In this document: in pieces, positions 44,101 through 54,639 of the stretch
Numbering within the stretch: position 1 is the first letter of the stretch
Layout of the letters: each line of letters starts with the position of its first letter
Source: Adineta vaga
Taxonomy: Eukaryota > Rotifera
Assembly: GCA_021613535.1 (NCBI GenBank)
Contig: CP075492.1
Location: 1,674,001 to 1,738,000 of the forward strand
Reading direction: 5' to 3'
DNA: 64,000 bases
Notes under the pieces: generated by a model
Database searches by the model: none
What the model was told of the DNA's origin: nothing
The model's input: only the letters and a program-made list of their open reading frames with translations
Translations under genes and position numbers: made by a program

Positions 44101-47100
44101 ATAAGTACCATGAAAGGGAATTATGAACTGAAATGAAAATATGTAAACAGTTAGTTTTTGTCTTCAACAATATTTTAGTTTTCATAAGAGAATTTTTTCA
44201 TAAATAAAAGTAGTATAGATGCTTATCTTGAAATTCTAATATGAAAATACCTGTGATAATTTATTGTTGAGCTCATTTACAATTGTATTTACAATTAATT
44301 TCGATGGAAATCTTGGAGGGTAACGTGTAATTGGTACTTCCATATATAATTGATCAACTTGTATGATGAGACGCACTACTTCTATCAATGTACTAAAATA
44401 TGTTGAAATTGATTGAAAAAATTGTTCAAGAGTTGAATTGATCTGTTCATTAAAATCATTTTTATCAATCATATTTGAAACGATCATAGATTGTCCAATA
44501 AAACGACTTACTGCCTCGTCGATAATCTTTTTAGCGAGTTCGCAAAGACCTGACAAGAGTGCAAATTGCGAAAATGATCTATAACGCCAATCAAAATCTC
44601 GTTCTATATCTACTTTTGAAAGTCCTAAGATCCAATGATCACTAACTAAACTACTATAGCAAATTTGATGTAAAATAGGTGATATTGTAGTAAAGTTTTT
44701 ATATGATATCGCTATATTTGTACATGGACATTTGAGTGTACTGGAATATTCATTTTGTAATTCAATAAACTTATTCAATGTTGGATTGGAGATATTTATT
44801 GTGATTGTGTGAGTTTCAAATCGATTGAAAAGAACAATAATGATTAATAATCCTGGAAATATAATAAAAACAACAAATTATATATTAAATATTTCTAAAA
44901 TAATGTAAGAAATTAAAATTGAAAAATAAATACCCCACAATAAGACTAAATAGACACGTGTCATTATTTTTTGTCGTTTTATATCGTCTTCTGTTCGTTG
45001 ATCGATTTGCTTAAAGAAATTTAATCGTTCTAGCCAATGGATAAATTTGTACAGTTGAATTCTTAATAATAATATCCATCCTTTATAAATGAGATAAGAA
45101 CATTAAACAAGATTTTCATGTTTTCTTTTCGTAAACATACTCATATTATCATCAGCATTTCGGAAATAATTTCGTATTTTCCATAAAATATTGATTAAAA
45201 ATGGTGCAATTAAACGAAGAATGATGATAAGACCACCATAAAGACTGATGAAAAGTGTCATAGAATTTGAAAGATCCATTCGATCTATTGTGATATATGT
45301 ACAAAATGATGGAGAACATAAATGAAAATATTCAGAATAATTCATTTTAGTTATCCATTCATCAATAAAAAGATTCGACAAATAAGAAGTCACAGTCAAA
45401 TTTGATTTGGAAACATAAAGAACTATATTAGACCAATTTAAGTTCATCTAAATGAGAAAAAAACAAATACAAAATGATAAGTCAATGCAAACAGTAAAAC
45501 ATACTTTTTTGATAGCTGGAATATAATGCTCTAATAGATAAAGACATTCAATATTATATAAACACTCGAGAGTACTTGGTAGAAGAGCTTCAAGTGGAGT
45601 ACATGCTCCATAAAAACCAGTTATCTTAGGAGCTGTAGAATCTTCAATCCATTCGTAATGATCCTTACTACGTGAACGGTCACTCAAATTCTGAAATTGA
45701 GCTCGACCAATCGGATGCTTGACACCGCAAAATTTATGACGGTAATCATAACCATCCAAAAACATTGTTGTTACTACTATCAAATCATTTTTTGAATGCG
45801 CTTGTGAATCTTCCTTATCAAAATAATGCAGTAGATTTGTATTGAGAGCAGAAACTAAAACATTTGTACGAATAACAGTAAGAAAGTAATTAAGAAATGA
45901 ATTAATTCGAATCGATTGACTTGTTTTATAAAAAACGACTGACACATTAACTTGAGTTTCTACATTAATTTTTGAAAGAAGATTAATGCTAACGAGTGAT
46001 TGATTATAAAGATCAATTTGATTTTGATTTACAATACTTTTAGATAATGAACAAAAATCAGATAAAAGTTGAAACTAAAAAAAAAGATGAATTTGATTTT
46101 CTTGAATTTCTATCAATTAAATTTATTTAAATTTACTTGTGAACTAGCCGTAGTTCGAAAATCTAATGTTCCATATTGACTTGCATCTTCTGAATATAAT
46201 GCATTGATCCATTCTGAACTAACAAATATACTTTCACAAACAGAGTGATATTTCACTGTAGTTGAAATGAAATTTTTATAGGGAATTGAACTTGTTGCAC
46301 ATGGACATGAAAGTGTTTCATAATATTTTTGATAAAGTTCATCAAAACGATGAGGAGTGATCGATGAAACGAAAACTGTTCGAGGTTGTGGATTGATTAA
46401 TGTCATAAAGAAAAGAATATAAAGCGATACTGAAATATAAAAACTTTTCTTTTTTATATAAAATAAAAATCAAATATTCCCTCGACTGTAGGGAGGATTT
46501 TATGCAAAAAATTGTTTGTTTGTTTGTAAATTTGTGTCAGGTCAAAGGTCAAAAGCACAACAGTGAAGGCCAGTTTGAAGTCATCACCTTGGGGAGCAGG
46601 AATTTGCGTGCTGGGTGAAATCATGGGTGGAGTATAGAGATGGATGCTGGATGAAACCTTGGGTGGGGGTATAGAGTAGTGTGCTGGGTGAAACCATGGA
46701 TGGGGATATGGACCTGGGTGTTGGGTGAAACCATGGGTGGTGCTTTGAACATAGGTGTTGAGTGAATTAGATTTTACGAAAAAAGAGTTAATATTCTGTT
46801 TTCGAAGGTTAATACATATTTCAACAATAACATGAGAGCTGTTTCTCGTATCTTGAGTTTCCATATAAATTCATCTCACTATTGAGACAAGCTGAAAATA
46901 CCTGTCCTCTACAGTCGAGGGTTAAGTGAGTCGGCTCGACGAGCGTTGCTTGTTTTACTTACATGAGAAAAGAAGAATATATAACCGTGTAGCATATTTT
47001 TGATGTTTAATAATAACCAATGGATCTTCTGCTTCAACATTATCATTATCTTCATTATAATCATTTTCTTCGGATATAAAAACATTGTAATTTTTTAGTT

Positions 47101-47137
47101 TACCATAACACCAATGATAAATGATTTTCATATGCAT
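38127..47137 (-). CDS. Three-module two-TM Cys-rich membrane protein, last exon split by a hAT element
   Basis: Eight exons keep one frame: 47137-46963, 46429-46137, 46074-45505, 45447-45141, 45080-44934, 44852-44251, 44127-43491, then 43437-38127 interrupted by the transposon at 39000-42884. Without the element and one target copy the sum is 4149 nt (1382 codons plus stop). Each module repeats TM1, a CPC motif (TLSCPCATSS; TLKCPCTNIA; ALECPCSLIS), H-x-x-C (YHSVCES; LHQICYS; IHQVCSS), a G-C-x-x-x-x-x-L-x-S-T-L-x-C-x-Y block, a final Cys pair and TM2 (SLYGGLIIILRLIAP; SLISGLSLSLRFITP; FGLQGGLAIILKWIC). Modules join through canonical 60-bp and 53-bp introns (GTATGTTT ... ATAAAG; GTAAGAAT ... 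TTTCTAAG), which argues for a fusion rather than three genes. It is homologous to the array at 3.2-7.4 kb. The function is unknown. This allele is interrupted by the transposon. Confidence 0.75.
38992..38999. repeat. hAT target-site duplication, left copy
   Basis: GTAAGAAA directly before the element terminus CAGAGCTG. Identical to the copy at 42885-42892. Confidence 0.92.
39011..39155. repeat. hAT left subterminal GGCCTGG repeat block
   Basis: Many copies of GGCCTGG or CCTGGCC in about 145 bp, strongly GC-rich in an AT-rich region. The most complete run is near 39112-39131. Such blocks are candidate transposase binding sites. The block carries open frames by chance, extending the interrupted host frame by about 40 residues. 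Confidence 0.75.
39520..42427 (-). CDS. hAT transposase, 4 exons, one frameshift
   Basis: Exon 1 (42427-41126) starts at ATG, carries a Ser/Asn/Thr-rich repeat region, then a BED-type zinc finger (SYWSCFGF, C-R-L-C at YTSCRLCKKTFVYG, and AHMKHHSC). Exon 2 (41059-40644) includes VNIVCDRGANFLKAFRHLHP and CYGHRLNN, the catalytic D and the conserved C-x-x-H region of hAT transposases. Exon 3 (40577-40190) has GGVGVQQAIVIRWVSL, the conserved R-W. Exon 4 (40151-39520) ends with the hATC domain (PRLSKVARQIHSIPSTSAGV, then ERQFSIAGLTLTSRRSALDP). Introns are 66, 66 and 38 bp. One frameshift lies in an A/T run at about 40901-40906 in exon 2. If real, this copy is not autonomous although its ends are intact. 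Confidence 0.85.
42000..42350. repeat. Coding minisatellite in the hAT transposase N-terminus
   Basis: Tandem variants of a unit encoding SSFSSTTTNN and SSTNINRSPVVSSSSS on the minus strand (GTTGATGAAAATGATGAATT on the plus strand). At least eight related units with small differences. It also creates a long Asp/Glu-rich open frame on the opposite strand (42027-42350), which is a shadow. Confidence 0.7.
42721..42870. repeat. hAT right subterminal GGCCTGG repeat block
   Basis: Counterpart of the left block, with GGCCTGGCCTGGCCTG (about 42740) and CCTGGCCTGCCAGGCC (about 42828). The sequence CAGGCGCCTG occurs in both blocks, forming a palindrome. Confidence 0.75.
42885..42892. repeat. hAT target-site duplication, right copy
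   Basis: GTAAGAAA directly after the element terminus CAGCTCTG. Identical to 38992-38999. Confidence 0.92.
46479..46950. mobile_element. MITE-like insert with minisatellite, inside intron 1
   Basis: CCCTCGACTGTAG (46479-46491) and its exact inverse CTACAGTCGAGGG (46909-46921) bound a 443-bp piece. The match extends imperfectly inward (GGGAGG versus AGAGGAC). Inside, 46590-46770 is a minisatellite with units near 45 bp built on GCTGGGTGAAACCATGGGTG. Beyond the right inverted repeat comes the dispersed terminus TTAAGTGAGTCGGCTCGACG also seen at 8.1 and 33.7 kb, so the true right end may be at about 46950, just next to the intron donor. No coding capacity. No clear target duplication. Confidence 0.6.
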
Positions 47138-48588
47138 GATTGAAAAAAGAACCGTATTCTTTATCGAATATCTAATAAAAATAAATGTAATGATAAACTC
47201 AATGCAAAAGAATCGAGATGGATCTCTGATATAAATATTACCAAATGGAAATAAAATAATTTTTTTACAAAGGAATAAATACTTTCAAATATCTCGATGC
47301 AAATAAAGATATGCAGTTTTTTTTCTCTAGGCAGTTCTCTATATATGTTCCATATGGTGTAGTTTTTCAGTTCAATTTATCAAATATATTTTAAATCTGT
47401 AGGATTAAATGTTCAGAAAGTAGGAACTCAAAAAAAATATAATATGAAAAACGATTCTCCATATCTGAAAGAATTATTTTTCTTCGTCTCAGTTAAAAGA
47501 AATTTTACTTGATAAGCACTGCTAGTTAAATTTATTATGCCTTAGTATAGTTTCAATTTATGAAGAGATAAACACCTAAAGTTTTATCACCTATGAATGA
47601 TCTTATTGAAATGGCAAAACTTTCCGCACTACCAATGTAAAATGTCTGGGAGATAAACGCATTTAAAACGCATGAAATGAACGAATTAAACGTAAAAAAA
47701 CTTATTTATTCATAGACAGTCACATTACTGAATCTCAACTTTATTTACATCGATCGTGGCCTAAAATACATTGCTGATGTCCTAAAAATATCAAGATAGT
47801 TATCATCCGATTTTTATATTTATTGTCTTCTACAATTTCTTTATGTATAGTCACTCACTACTCTACATCTTATATGTAATGAAATTATTGATCATGGAGT
47901 ACGGTGTCATGTTGATGCTTTAAAACAAAATCCGGTATTTCTTATTGTATTTTATTTCTATAATACTGATTTTCTTTTCTATACACAGACACTTCAAAAA
48001 TTATATATATCATCCGGAAATCACAGACTTCAAAATGCATTTATTCAAGATTGACTGATATGGTTTTTTCCCATTAGACTGTTTTGATTCCTAACAGTTA
48101 AAGTAATGACGTGTAAATTGAACATGAATAATCAGATCCATTTCGAAAATCGATTGATTCGAAGTAATTAAAGAATTAAAATCAATACTAGTCATTATAT
48201 ATCGTTCTTTGTTATGTTCGATAGTAAGAGAGAAGAGAAAGAGGGACGTGGGTGTATAGTCGGTTAAAACACAAGTGACTTTTCTTTTATTTAACGAAGC
48301 ATATATGAAATGATTCCAAAGAAAACACAAAAGAAAAATACATGAGGTATGGATACAGATGTCATGCTATATTCTACCATAACACCCTTCCCAGCCTGGA
48401 ATAAAAAAAAGAAAAGAAAAATATAACCAACATTCAACATCAGCACATTTAGAGAAGAGAAAAAAATAGAAGTGAAAGACATGATCAATAACAACAACAA
48501 AAATAGAGAAGGAAAAAAATAGGAGAGAAAAAAAGTACAAAGTTACTGATTGCTCAATTTTTTTCTATAATGGAAGTAACTTTGCTTG
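47138..48588. other. Intergenic, nothing firm
   Basis: The minus strand near 48400-48291 has a possible exon (acceptor ATTCCAG then GCTGGGAAGGGTGTTATGG, encoding a Phe-rich hydrophobic end FFFCVFFGIISYMLR), but no partner exons were found. The remainder is AT-rich without recognised features. Confidence 0.4.
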
Positions 48589-48942
48589 TTAAAGATGTTC
48601 CTTGATATGTGTGAATTTGATACCATATAATCGAAGAATTTGTCGTATCAGTCGTTTTGTAAAGCGATGATAAGTGGCACGTTGAACTGTAAATCTGTAG
48701 CGATATTTTCTTCGTTCAACATTATGTCGGTGATTTTTTCGATGACGAGCTTCGGCTGATCGAATCTTCTTCCTTGGTTGCTGTGGCTGTTGTTGTTGTT
48801 CTGCGGGATTGGAAACAAGTTGAACTGTGTCATCTGTTACTTCTGCTTCACGACGAGTAACTGTTGCGTAACTACTACGAATTAATTCATCATTAGAAAT
48901 ATCTTCAGATAACTGATTTTGTTGAGTAGTAACTTCAATATT
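48589..48942 (-). pseudogene. Basic-protein ORF truncated by the CACTA element
   Basis: The minus strand is open for 117 residues directly from the transposon border to TAA (48591-48589). It has an acidic part (NIEVTTQQNQLSEDISNDEL), a Gln-rich linker (EQQQQPQQ) and a strongly basic end (RKKIRSAEARHRKNHRHNVE, YRYRFTVQRATYHRF). It has no start, and the transposon end replaces its upstream part. Similar short basic proteins are common in bdelloid genomes and may themselves belong to mobile elements; that is recollection, not a search. On the other side of the element (above 54640) I could not find an in-frame continuation. Confidence 0.5.
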
Positions 48943-48943
48943 G

Positions 48944-48991
48944 CACTAATCGACGATCTTGCCCTATTCTTTCCAGGTTCTTGTTTTTCTT
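48944..48991 (+). repeat. CACTA left terminal inverted repeat
   Basis: 48 bp identical to the reverse complement of 54592-54639. After it the similarity continues with a few differences (AGTTTTCATACAAGATTC versus GACTTTCAGACAAGATTC). Confidence 0.95.
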
Positions 48992-49693
48992 AGTTTTCAT
49001 ACAAGATTCTTGTGTTCAGACAAGATTCTTTACGACAGGAAAGTAAAAAGAATCTTACATGATTTTCAAGAATACAAGAATCTTGTCCGATTAATCAGAT
49101 ACGTAAGAATCAGGCAAGAATTATAAGAAGTTCAAGATAACGTTAATGTTCAGACAAGAATCTTTTTCTTTCCTTTCCAAAAGAATCTTGACTGAAGTTC
49201 AAGATATAAAGAATCTTGTCTGAATATCCTGAAATATAAGAAACTGGAAAGATACACAAGATATTTTTATTTTCTTAGTTTTCAGACAAGATTCTTGTAA
49301 TGAGAAAGAAAGAAGAATCTGGCCAGCTTTTCAAGATCAACAGCACGTGATGTGATCTTTGTATAGAATATATATGTCTGTGTAAATCGATAAATAAAAC
49401 ATTATTTGTTCGTAATCATTATTGGAGTGATTCAATAACATACGAGTTCATGTCCATTATTTACTTTCTTAAAACTTTCATTTAATTCAAACGACATCTA
49501 GTAAGTTATTATTTTAATGGCAGATTGTAAAAGTTTACGTCTTAGCAAGAAAACAATGGAATACATAATATCCATTTTTCCATTGTTTTCGAAAAACAAT
49601 TCTAATTGAACACATTTCGATATTTTTTGAATTCTTCGATCTCTTTTCTATTCTTTCTAGATTTTTTCAATATCGATAAAAGTATTTCATTTG

Positions 49694-52542
49694 ATGGAAG
49701 AAGAAAACGGTGAATCGTTTGAAAATATATCGTTTGATAATACTCTTGGTATAGGTAAAATCTAATATCGATTCTATGTCCTTTTTTCTTCAATCACGTA
49801 TCATTTTGTTTAGAACCATCACCACATACAGATAAACAACGTCGATGGCGTGCTAAGAAGAAAAATCAAAACCACCATGCTCAATTGTATTTACATCGTT
49901 TACCAGTTGGACAAATTGTATATGATTTATTTTATTATTACCACATTAAATTAGCAAATTTTAGTTTTTTTAGAATGATTATCATCGAATTTCACCTGAT
50001 ATTGAAGAAAATTGTGAAAATGTTCATGATATACTTATGGAAGATACTCTTGTTGATATCGCATGTGCTGGTGGTGCATTTAATGATGATATTCTAGCTG
50101 ATGAGTATGAACTTGATGACGACGAACATAACCATAGTTTTGATTTTAACTCGAATTCGGTTCAATCAAATGGTAAGATATAATAATTTATTGTTTCATT
50201 TTTCACTTAAATATTAAAAAAAAAGTGATTGTAACTTCTTTTTCTTTTTAGAAATGATTGTTCAACAAGATGAACTCTTATATCCTGGAGCACCTGTTAC
50301 ATTTAAATCTTATCATGCACAAATATTGGATTTTGGTAATTCAATGAAATTAAGTGATTCGAATATGAATAAACTATTGAACTTAATTGGGAACGCATTA
50401 CCGATCGATAATAAGTTAATACGATCCTATAAAAAGTTATTATCTGTCTTTGAAACGACGTCAACATTTACTCAAACTCTTAAATGCAAGTATTGTTTAG
50501 GAATAATTGATAAAACGAATTCTTGTTCCATTATTTGTAAACAAAACAAATGTGACCGGCGAGTCGATGATATTGTAGAACATGTAATTGTTAATCGTTC
50601 ATATGAACAATTGATTGAAGTTATTCATCGAAATATCCATTCAATATTGCATTATCCACAAGTTGTAAATAATCTATTTCCATGTGATGTTATTTCTGGT
50701 TTAATTTATCAAGAGAAGGTCAAAAATTTGAAGTCATCAAATGGAACACATCCTATCACCTTAATGATACACATCGATGGTTTCCCATTAGTTCATTGGA
50801 CCAAGAAGCACACATGGTTAGTAACGGCATCAATAGCTGAAATTCCACCACCACTTAGAGAGAACAAATTAAACATGATTTTGCTGTCTTTATGGTACGT
50901 ATGATTTTATTTTCAATTAAACCACTATTTCTCCACTCTCTCGAGTGTAGGATTTTATATTTTCATCATATGTTTCGTTATTCTTGTGACAAACATGCTC
51001 GGACAAATATTAATTTAAAGTATGGTTTTTCTCATCTTTAGGAATAGCTCGCTGAAACCAGATGCAAATTCGTTACTACAAGATATTTGTGATACAATTA
51101 AGCAAACGATCATTGTTGATAGTATCAAGTTTACAATTGATGTATTATTATTTAAAGCCGATTTACCAGCTCGTGCATTAGCTACAAAACATGTCAACCA
51201 TAATGGATATTATGCTTGTCTTGAATGTGACCAACAAGGAATTTGGTATGAAGAAGGTCGAATCGTTATATATCCATATATTCCACATGAAATGAATAAT
51301 CGTTCATCAACTCATTTTGATTCATGTGCTCAACAAGTTAATCAACAATTATCTCGTGATAATTACTGTGGTGTAAAAGGTATTAGTCCACTGAGAAAAG
51401 TATTGGATATTCCGGATCAAATTGATATTGACATAATGCATTTATGTTTTATTGGACATTGTAATTTCTTATTATCCAAATGGGAAAAAATCATCGTTAA
51501 ACACAGTTGGTCATCAGGTAATGATTTTTTAAAGAAAATAAAATGGCCTCACAATTTCAATGTTGAGTTGCATTCGTTGTCAGATAGAACGTATTGGAAG
51601 GCCCATGATTATCGTGCATTTTTCTTATATGTTATGTTTCCATTTGTTTTTTCTTTTTTTCCAGAGAATATTTCGTCGCATTTTTCCTTATATTTTGTTT
51701 TTCTTCGGACGTTGTATTTCTATCATGATCTTCAAGAAGTTCTTGAAGTCGAACCGTTGATTAAAATCTATTGTGAACATGCTCGACATATTTATGGTAA
51801 TGCTTTCTATCTATATTCGTCACATGCACATTTACATTTAGTAGAAAAGGTAATCAATCATGGCGCATTTTGTTTTCATAATTGTTTTCCTAACGAAAGT
51901 TTTGTACGATTTCTTCGATCTTTACGTTCAGGTAATAGATCGTTAGCACGCCAGATTTGTAGCTCACTAGAGAAGTTTCGCTGTACACTTAAGAAAGAAA
52001 CATTATCTATTAGTAATATTTTTCTAGATGAGAAATTGATCATTGATAATTACCTAGATAGAGAGTATGTTTCGAATTATAGTTCGCAATTTTTTGATTC
52101 AGTGAAAAATATGATTACTTCATCGAATGAGCCTAGTTTACGCTTCTTTTGTCGAGCATGTAGAGGAATATCTGAATATCATTCCTTATCTTATAAACGA
52201 CGTGGTAATACACAAAGTTTCATAGTATCATTTCATGACGATAGTAATAACAAATCTTTTGGGCAGATAGTTTTCTTCTTTGAATTATTTGGTAAATCTT
52301 ACGCCTTCTTGAACATGTACGATATTGTGAAAAATTATTTTTCTTTAAGTGATTATGTAAAAAAGTGGTCGTTTTCTCCTTCAGTAATTAAGTTTCTTGA
52401 TAAGTACTATAACAAATGTAATCTTTCTACGAAAAAGTTCATTTCTGTTCCTTTTTCTTCAGTACTACACAAGTGTATTGCTATACAAATACGTGATTAT
52501 ATATTATTATCGGAAATTTTTTATGATTTAGACCAAGACTAA
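49694..52542 (+). CDS. CACTA transposase (TNP2-like), 5 exons
   Basis: Exons 49694-49754, 49814-49917, 49974-50172, 50252-50894 and 51042-52542 join in frame into 835 residues. All introns are short GT-AG. The N-terminus has acidic parts and a basic patch (RRWRAKKKNQNHH). Then HPITLMIHIDGFPLVHWTKK, followed by PARALATKHVNHNGYYACLE with C-x-x-C around GYYACLECDQ, and YCGVKGISPLRKVLDIPDQI, IDIDIMHLCFIGHCNFLLSK, YRAFFLYVMFPFVF. These correspond to the conserved EnSpm/CACTA transposase blocks ('G-Y-x-x-C-x-x-C', 'G-I-K-G-x-S-P-L', 'D-x-M-H-x-x-x-x-G'). The acidic residues of D-G (about 50770) and D-I-M-H (about 51430) are the best catalytic candidates. No stops or frameshifts. It should act in the nucleus on the terminal repeats. 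Confidence 0.88.
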
Positions 52543-52640
52543 CTTGGTGATGTTGGTTTTTTTTGTCCTATTTGAAATATTGTTGAAATATCTTTTTTTG
52601 CTATGATTAATGTTTGACTTTTTTCAGATTTATTTCTATT

Positions 52641-54133
52641 ATGTATCAATATTTTTCGACGATCAATAATGCTGATGATACACAACGAAATTTATCTCAA
52701 GAGTATGGACATTCCTCATATCACGAATTACAACCTGTACATTTGTCACCAGTTTCATATTCAGCTGATGATGTTAATTCTCGTAAGTAAATGTTTCCAC
52801 AAGTGTTGTCAACGATATATGATTGTGAAATTATTTTCTGAAGTAAGCCATGCATTTTTCTTTTAGATGGTCCATTACTATCTACTCAACGTAATCCAAC
52901 AGTTGATAATCATCGATCTTCTAATGATCCATCATCTACAAGAATCCATGCAAGTACAAATAATCAAAATAATTGTGCATCATCTGTTGTTGCTATAGGT
53001 AAGTAAAAATGTAGTATTTTCAAAATCAAAAATTTCATTTGTAGGTTCACCAGCTAAACGACGTCGAACATATCCTGCTCAATCCAATCCACCTTTATCT
53101 GCTCCACCTGTTCGACGACGATTTGATTCTACTCTTCAAAATACAGCAGCATCGCTGATGGGTAAGCTTATATAATTTATTTGTATATATCAAACGTTTT
53201 TATCTTGATTTAAAATAATAGAAAATGTTGCTATTGGTATAAGTACGTCTTCTTCAAGAAGTACAGCTGCTGGTGTAAAATCGATTTCAGAAGCATCACA
53301 AAATGGTTATTAAAATTTAAATAGGATCTTTTTACATGATTATATTTACTATTTAAGTTTTAGGATTAACCCAAATCATCAAACCCATTGTGAAATTATG
53401 TGAAGAAACAAATCAGTTAACAAAAGAAGTATTGAAAATATTAACTGAACAAACAAATTTAACTCGTGAATTAGCTAATTTTCCACGTGAATTACAAAAA
53501 GCTACTCAACATTTATCTCATACGATACATTTGGTAATGATGAATATCAATTAAATCAATACCGATATTTTCTTATCCTTTTAGCAATCAAAAGTACTAC
53601 AAGCTCGACAACAAAGTGACGAAGAAAATCTTTCTATCGTAAGTACAAAAATCAAATCAGAGTATTCACGACTGTGTTAGTTCTGTTTTATAAAGAGAAT
53701 TCTCAATCTCACAGAATAAAAATATTGTTCATCGATCTTTTTTTCTACTCAAAGGAATTGAATGGAATTGATGTGTCGCATGTTCAACGTGGTGCATCAT
53801 TAAATGCGACTGCTCGAGCTTTAGTACGCGCTGCATATGGTGACATGGCATCTTTTAACGATCTACAACCAGGTGAATTTGACATTTTATTAGGTAAGAT
53901 ACATTTCCAAATTTGGTTAATTTCAATATTTAGATTTTCTTTGTTTTTAAGGTTATTTAGCATACGTTCATGGACTTCATCCAGCAACTGCCTTCGCAAA
54001 TAGTCAAGCAATAAAAAATTCGTTACAGCAAATGAAACAAGACAATAAAAAGCAAACACCAACTCAATCATCAAAGCGAAATTCAACAGCAAATCAACAA
54101 ATTCCCGACGTTCACAATGATGATAAAATTTAA
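52641..54133 (+). CDS. CACTA second ORF, companion protein (TnpA-like role?), 8 exons
   Basis: Starting at ATG 52641, eight exons join without a stop: 52641-52782, 52867-52998, 53045-53161, 53222-53305, 53364-53533, 53585-53638, 53755-53893, 53952-54133. This gives about 340 residues. Features: a Ser/Asn-rich N-terminus (MYQYFSTINNADDTQRNLSQ), a basic cluster that may be a nuclear localisation signal (AKRRRTYP; VRRRF), a helical coiled-coil-like part (KLCEETNQLTKEVLKILTEQ, ARQQSDEENLSI), and a compact C-terminal domain (LNATARALVRAAYGDMASFN, DLQPGEFDILLG). The last region might be a DNA-binding or BEN-like fold, but I cannot confirm this. By position it matches the second, DNA-binding protein of plant CACTA elements; that is analogy only. 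Confidence 0.65.
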
Positions 54134-54591
54134 AAAAAGATTAGTATCTTCTTTATGTTGTTTTTTTGTACTAAAAACTGAAACCACTTCATGAATGCGT
54201 GAAACTTAAAGTATTTTTTTGTCCTTTTACTTTTTTGTACGTGTTGTATAAAGCTTATAATAAAGCAATATGAAAGAAGTATTATTAAAGTAGGAAAAGC
54301 ATTTTTAATATGACAAGAATCAGTCAAGAATCCTAAGAAATCAGAAACTGGCAAGAAAACTAAAAAATAAGAATCAGACAAGAAAATCAAGAAAAACAAG
54401 AATCAGGCAAGAAGTCAAGAAAAAAAAGAATCAGACAAGAAAGCAAGAAAGCAAGAATCTTGTCTGAAAAAATTTTCTTGCCTCATCAGACAAGATTCGG
54501 TCTACAAGAACCGTACCAGAAAGGCAAGATCATATTTTTCAGGCAAGAATCTTGTACAGAAGGAATAGAAGAAGAATCTTGTCTGAAAGTC

Positions 54592-54639
54592 AAGAAAAAC
54601 AAGAACCTGGAAAGAATAGGGCAAGATCGTCGATTAGTG
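54592..54639 (-). repeat. CACTA right terminal inverted repeat
   Basis: Exact inverse of 48944-48991. Confidence 0.95.

Larger units (their letters stand above)
48944..54639 (+). mobile_element. Complete CACTA (EnSpm/CMC) DNA transposon (5.7 kb)
   Basis: Both ends begin CACTAATCGACGATCTTG and the first 48 bp are identical in inverted orientation (48944-48991 and 54592-54639). Long subterminal regions (about 350 bp left, 300 bp right) consist of repeated AAGAATCTTGTCTGA-type motifs in both directions, typical of CACTA elements. Flanks show only TG on both sides (TTG before, TGG after), so a 2-bp or imperfect 3-bp target duplication. Two plus-strand multi-exon genes inside are open throughout. 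Identical termini and intact genes suggest recent activity. Confidence 0.92.

Noticed and set aside
38127-47137. Treating the 38-47 kb region as seven or more separate small genes
   Set aside because: Consensus splice sites and preserved phase join the pieces into one frame, so separate short genes are less likely.
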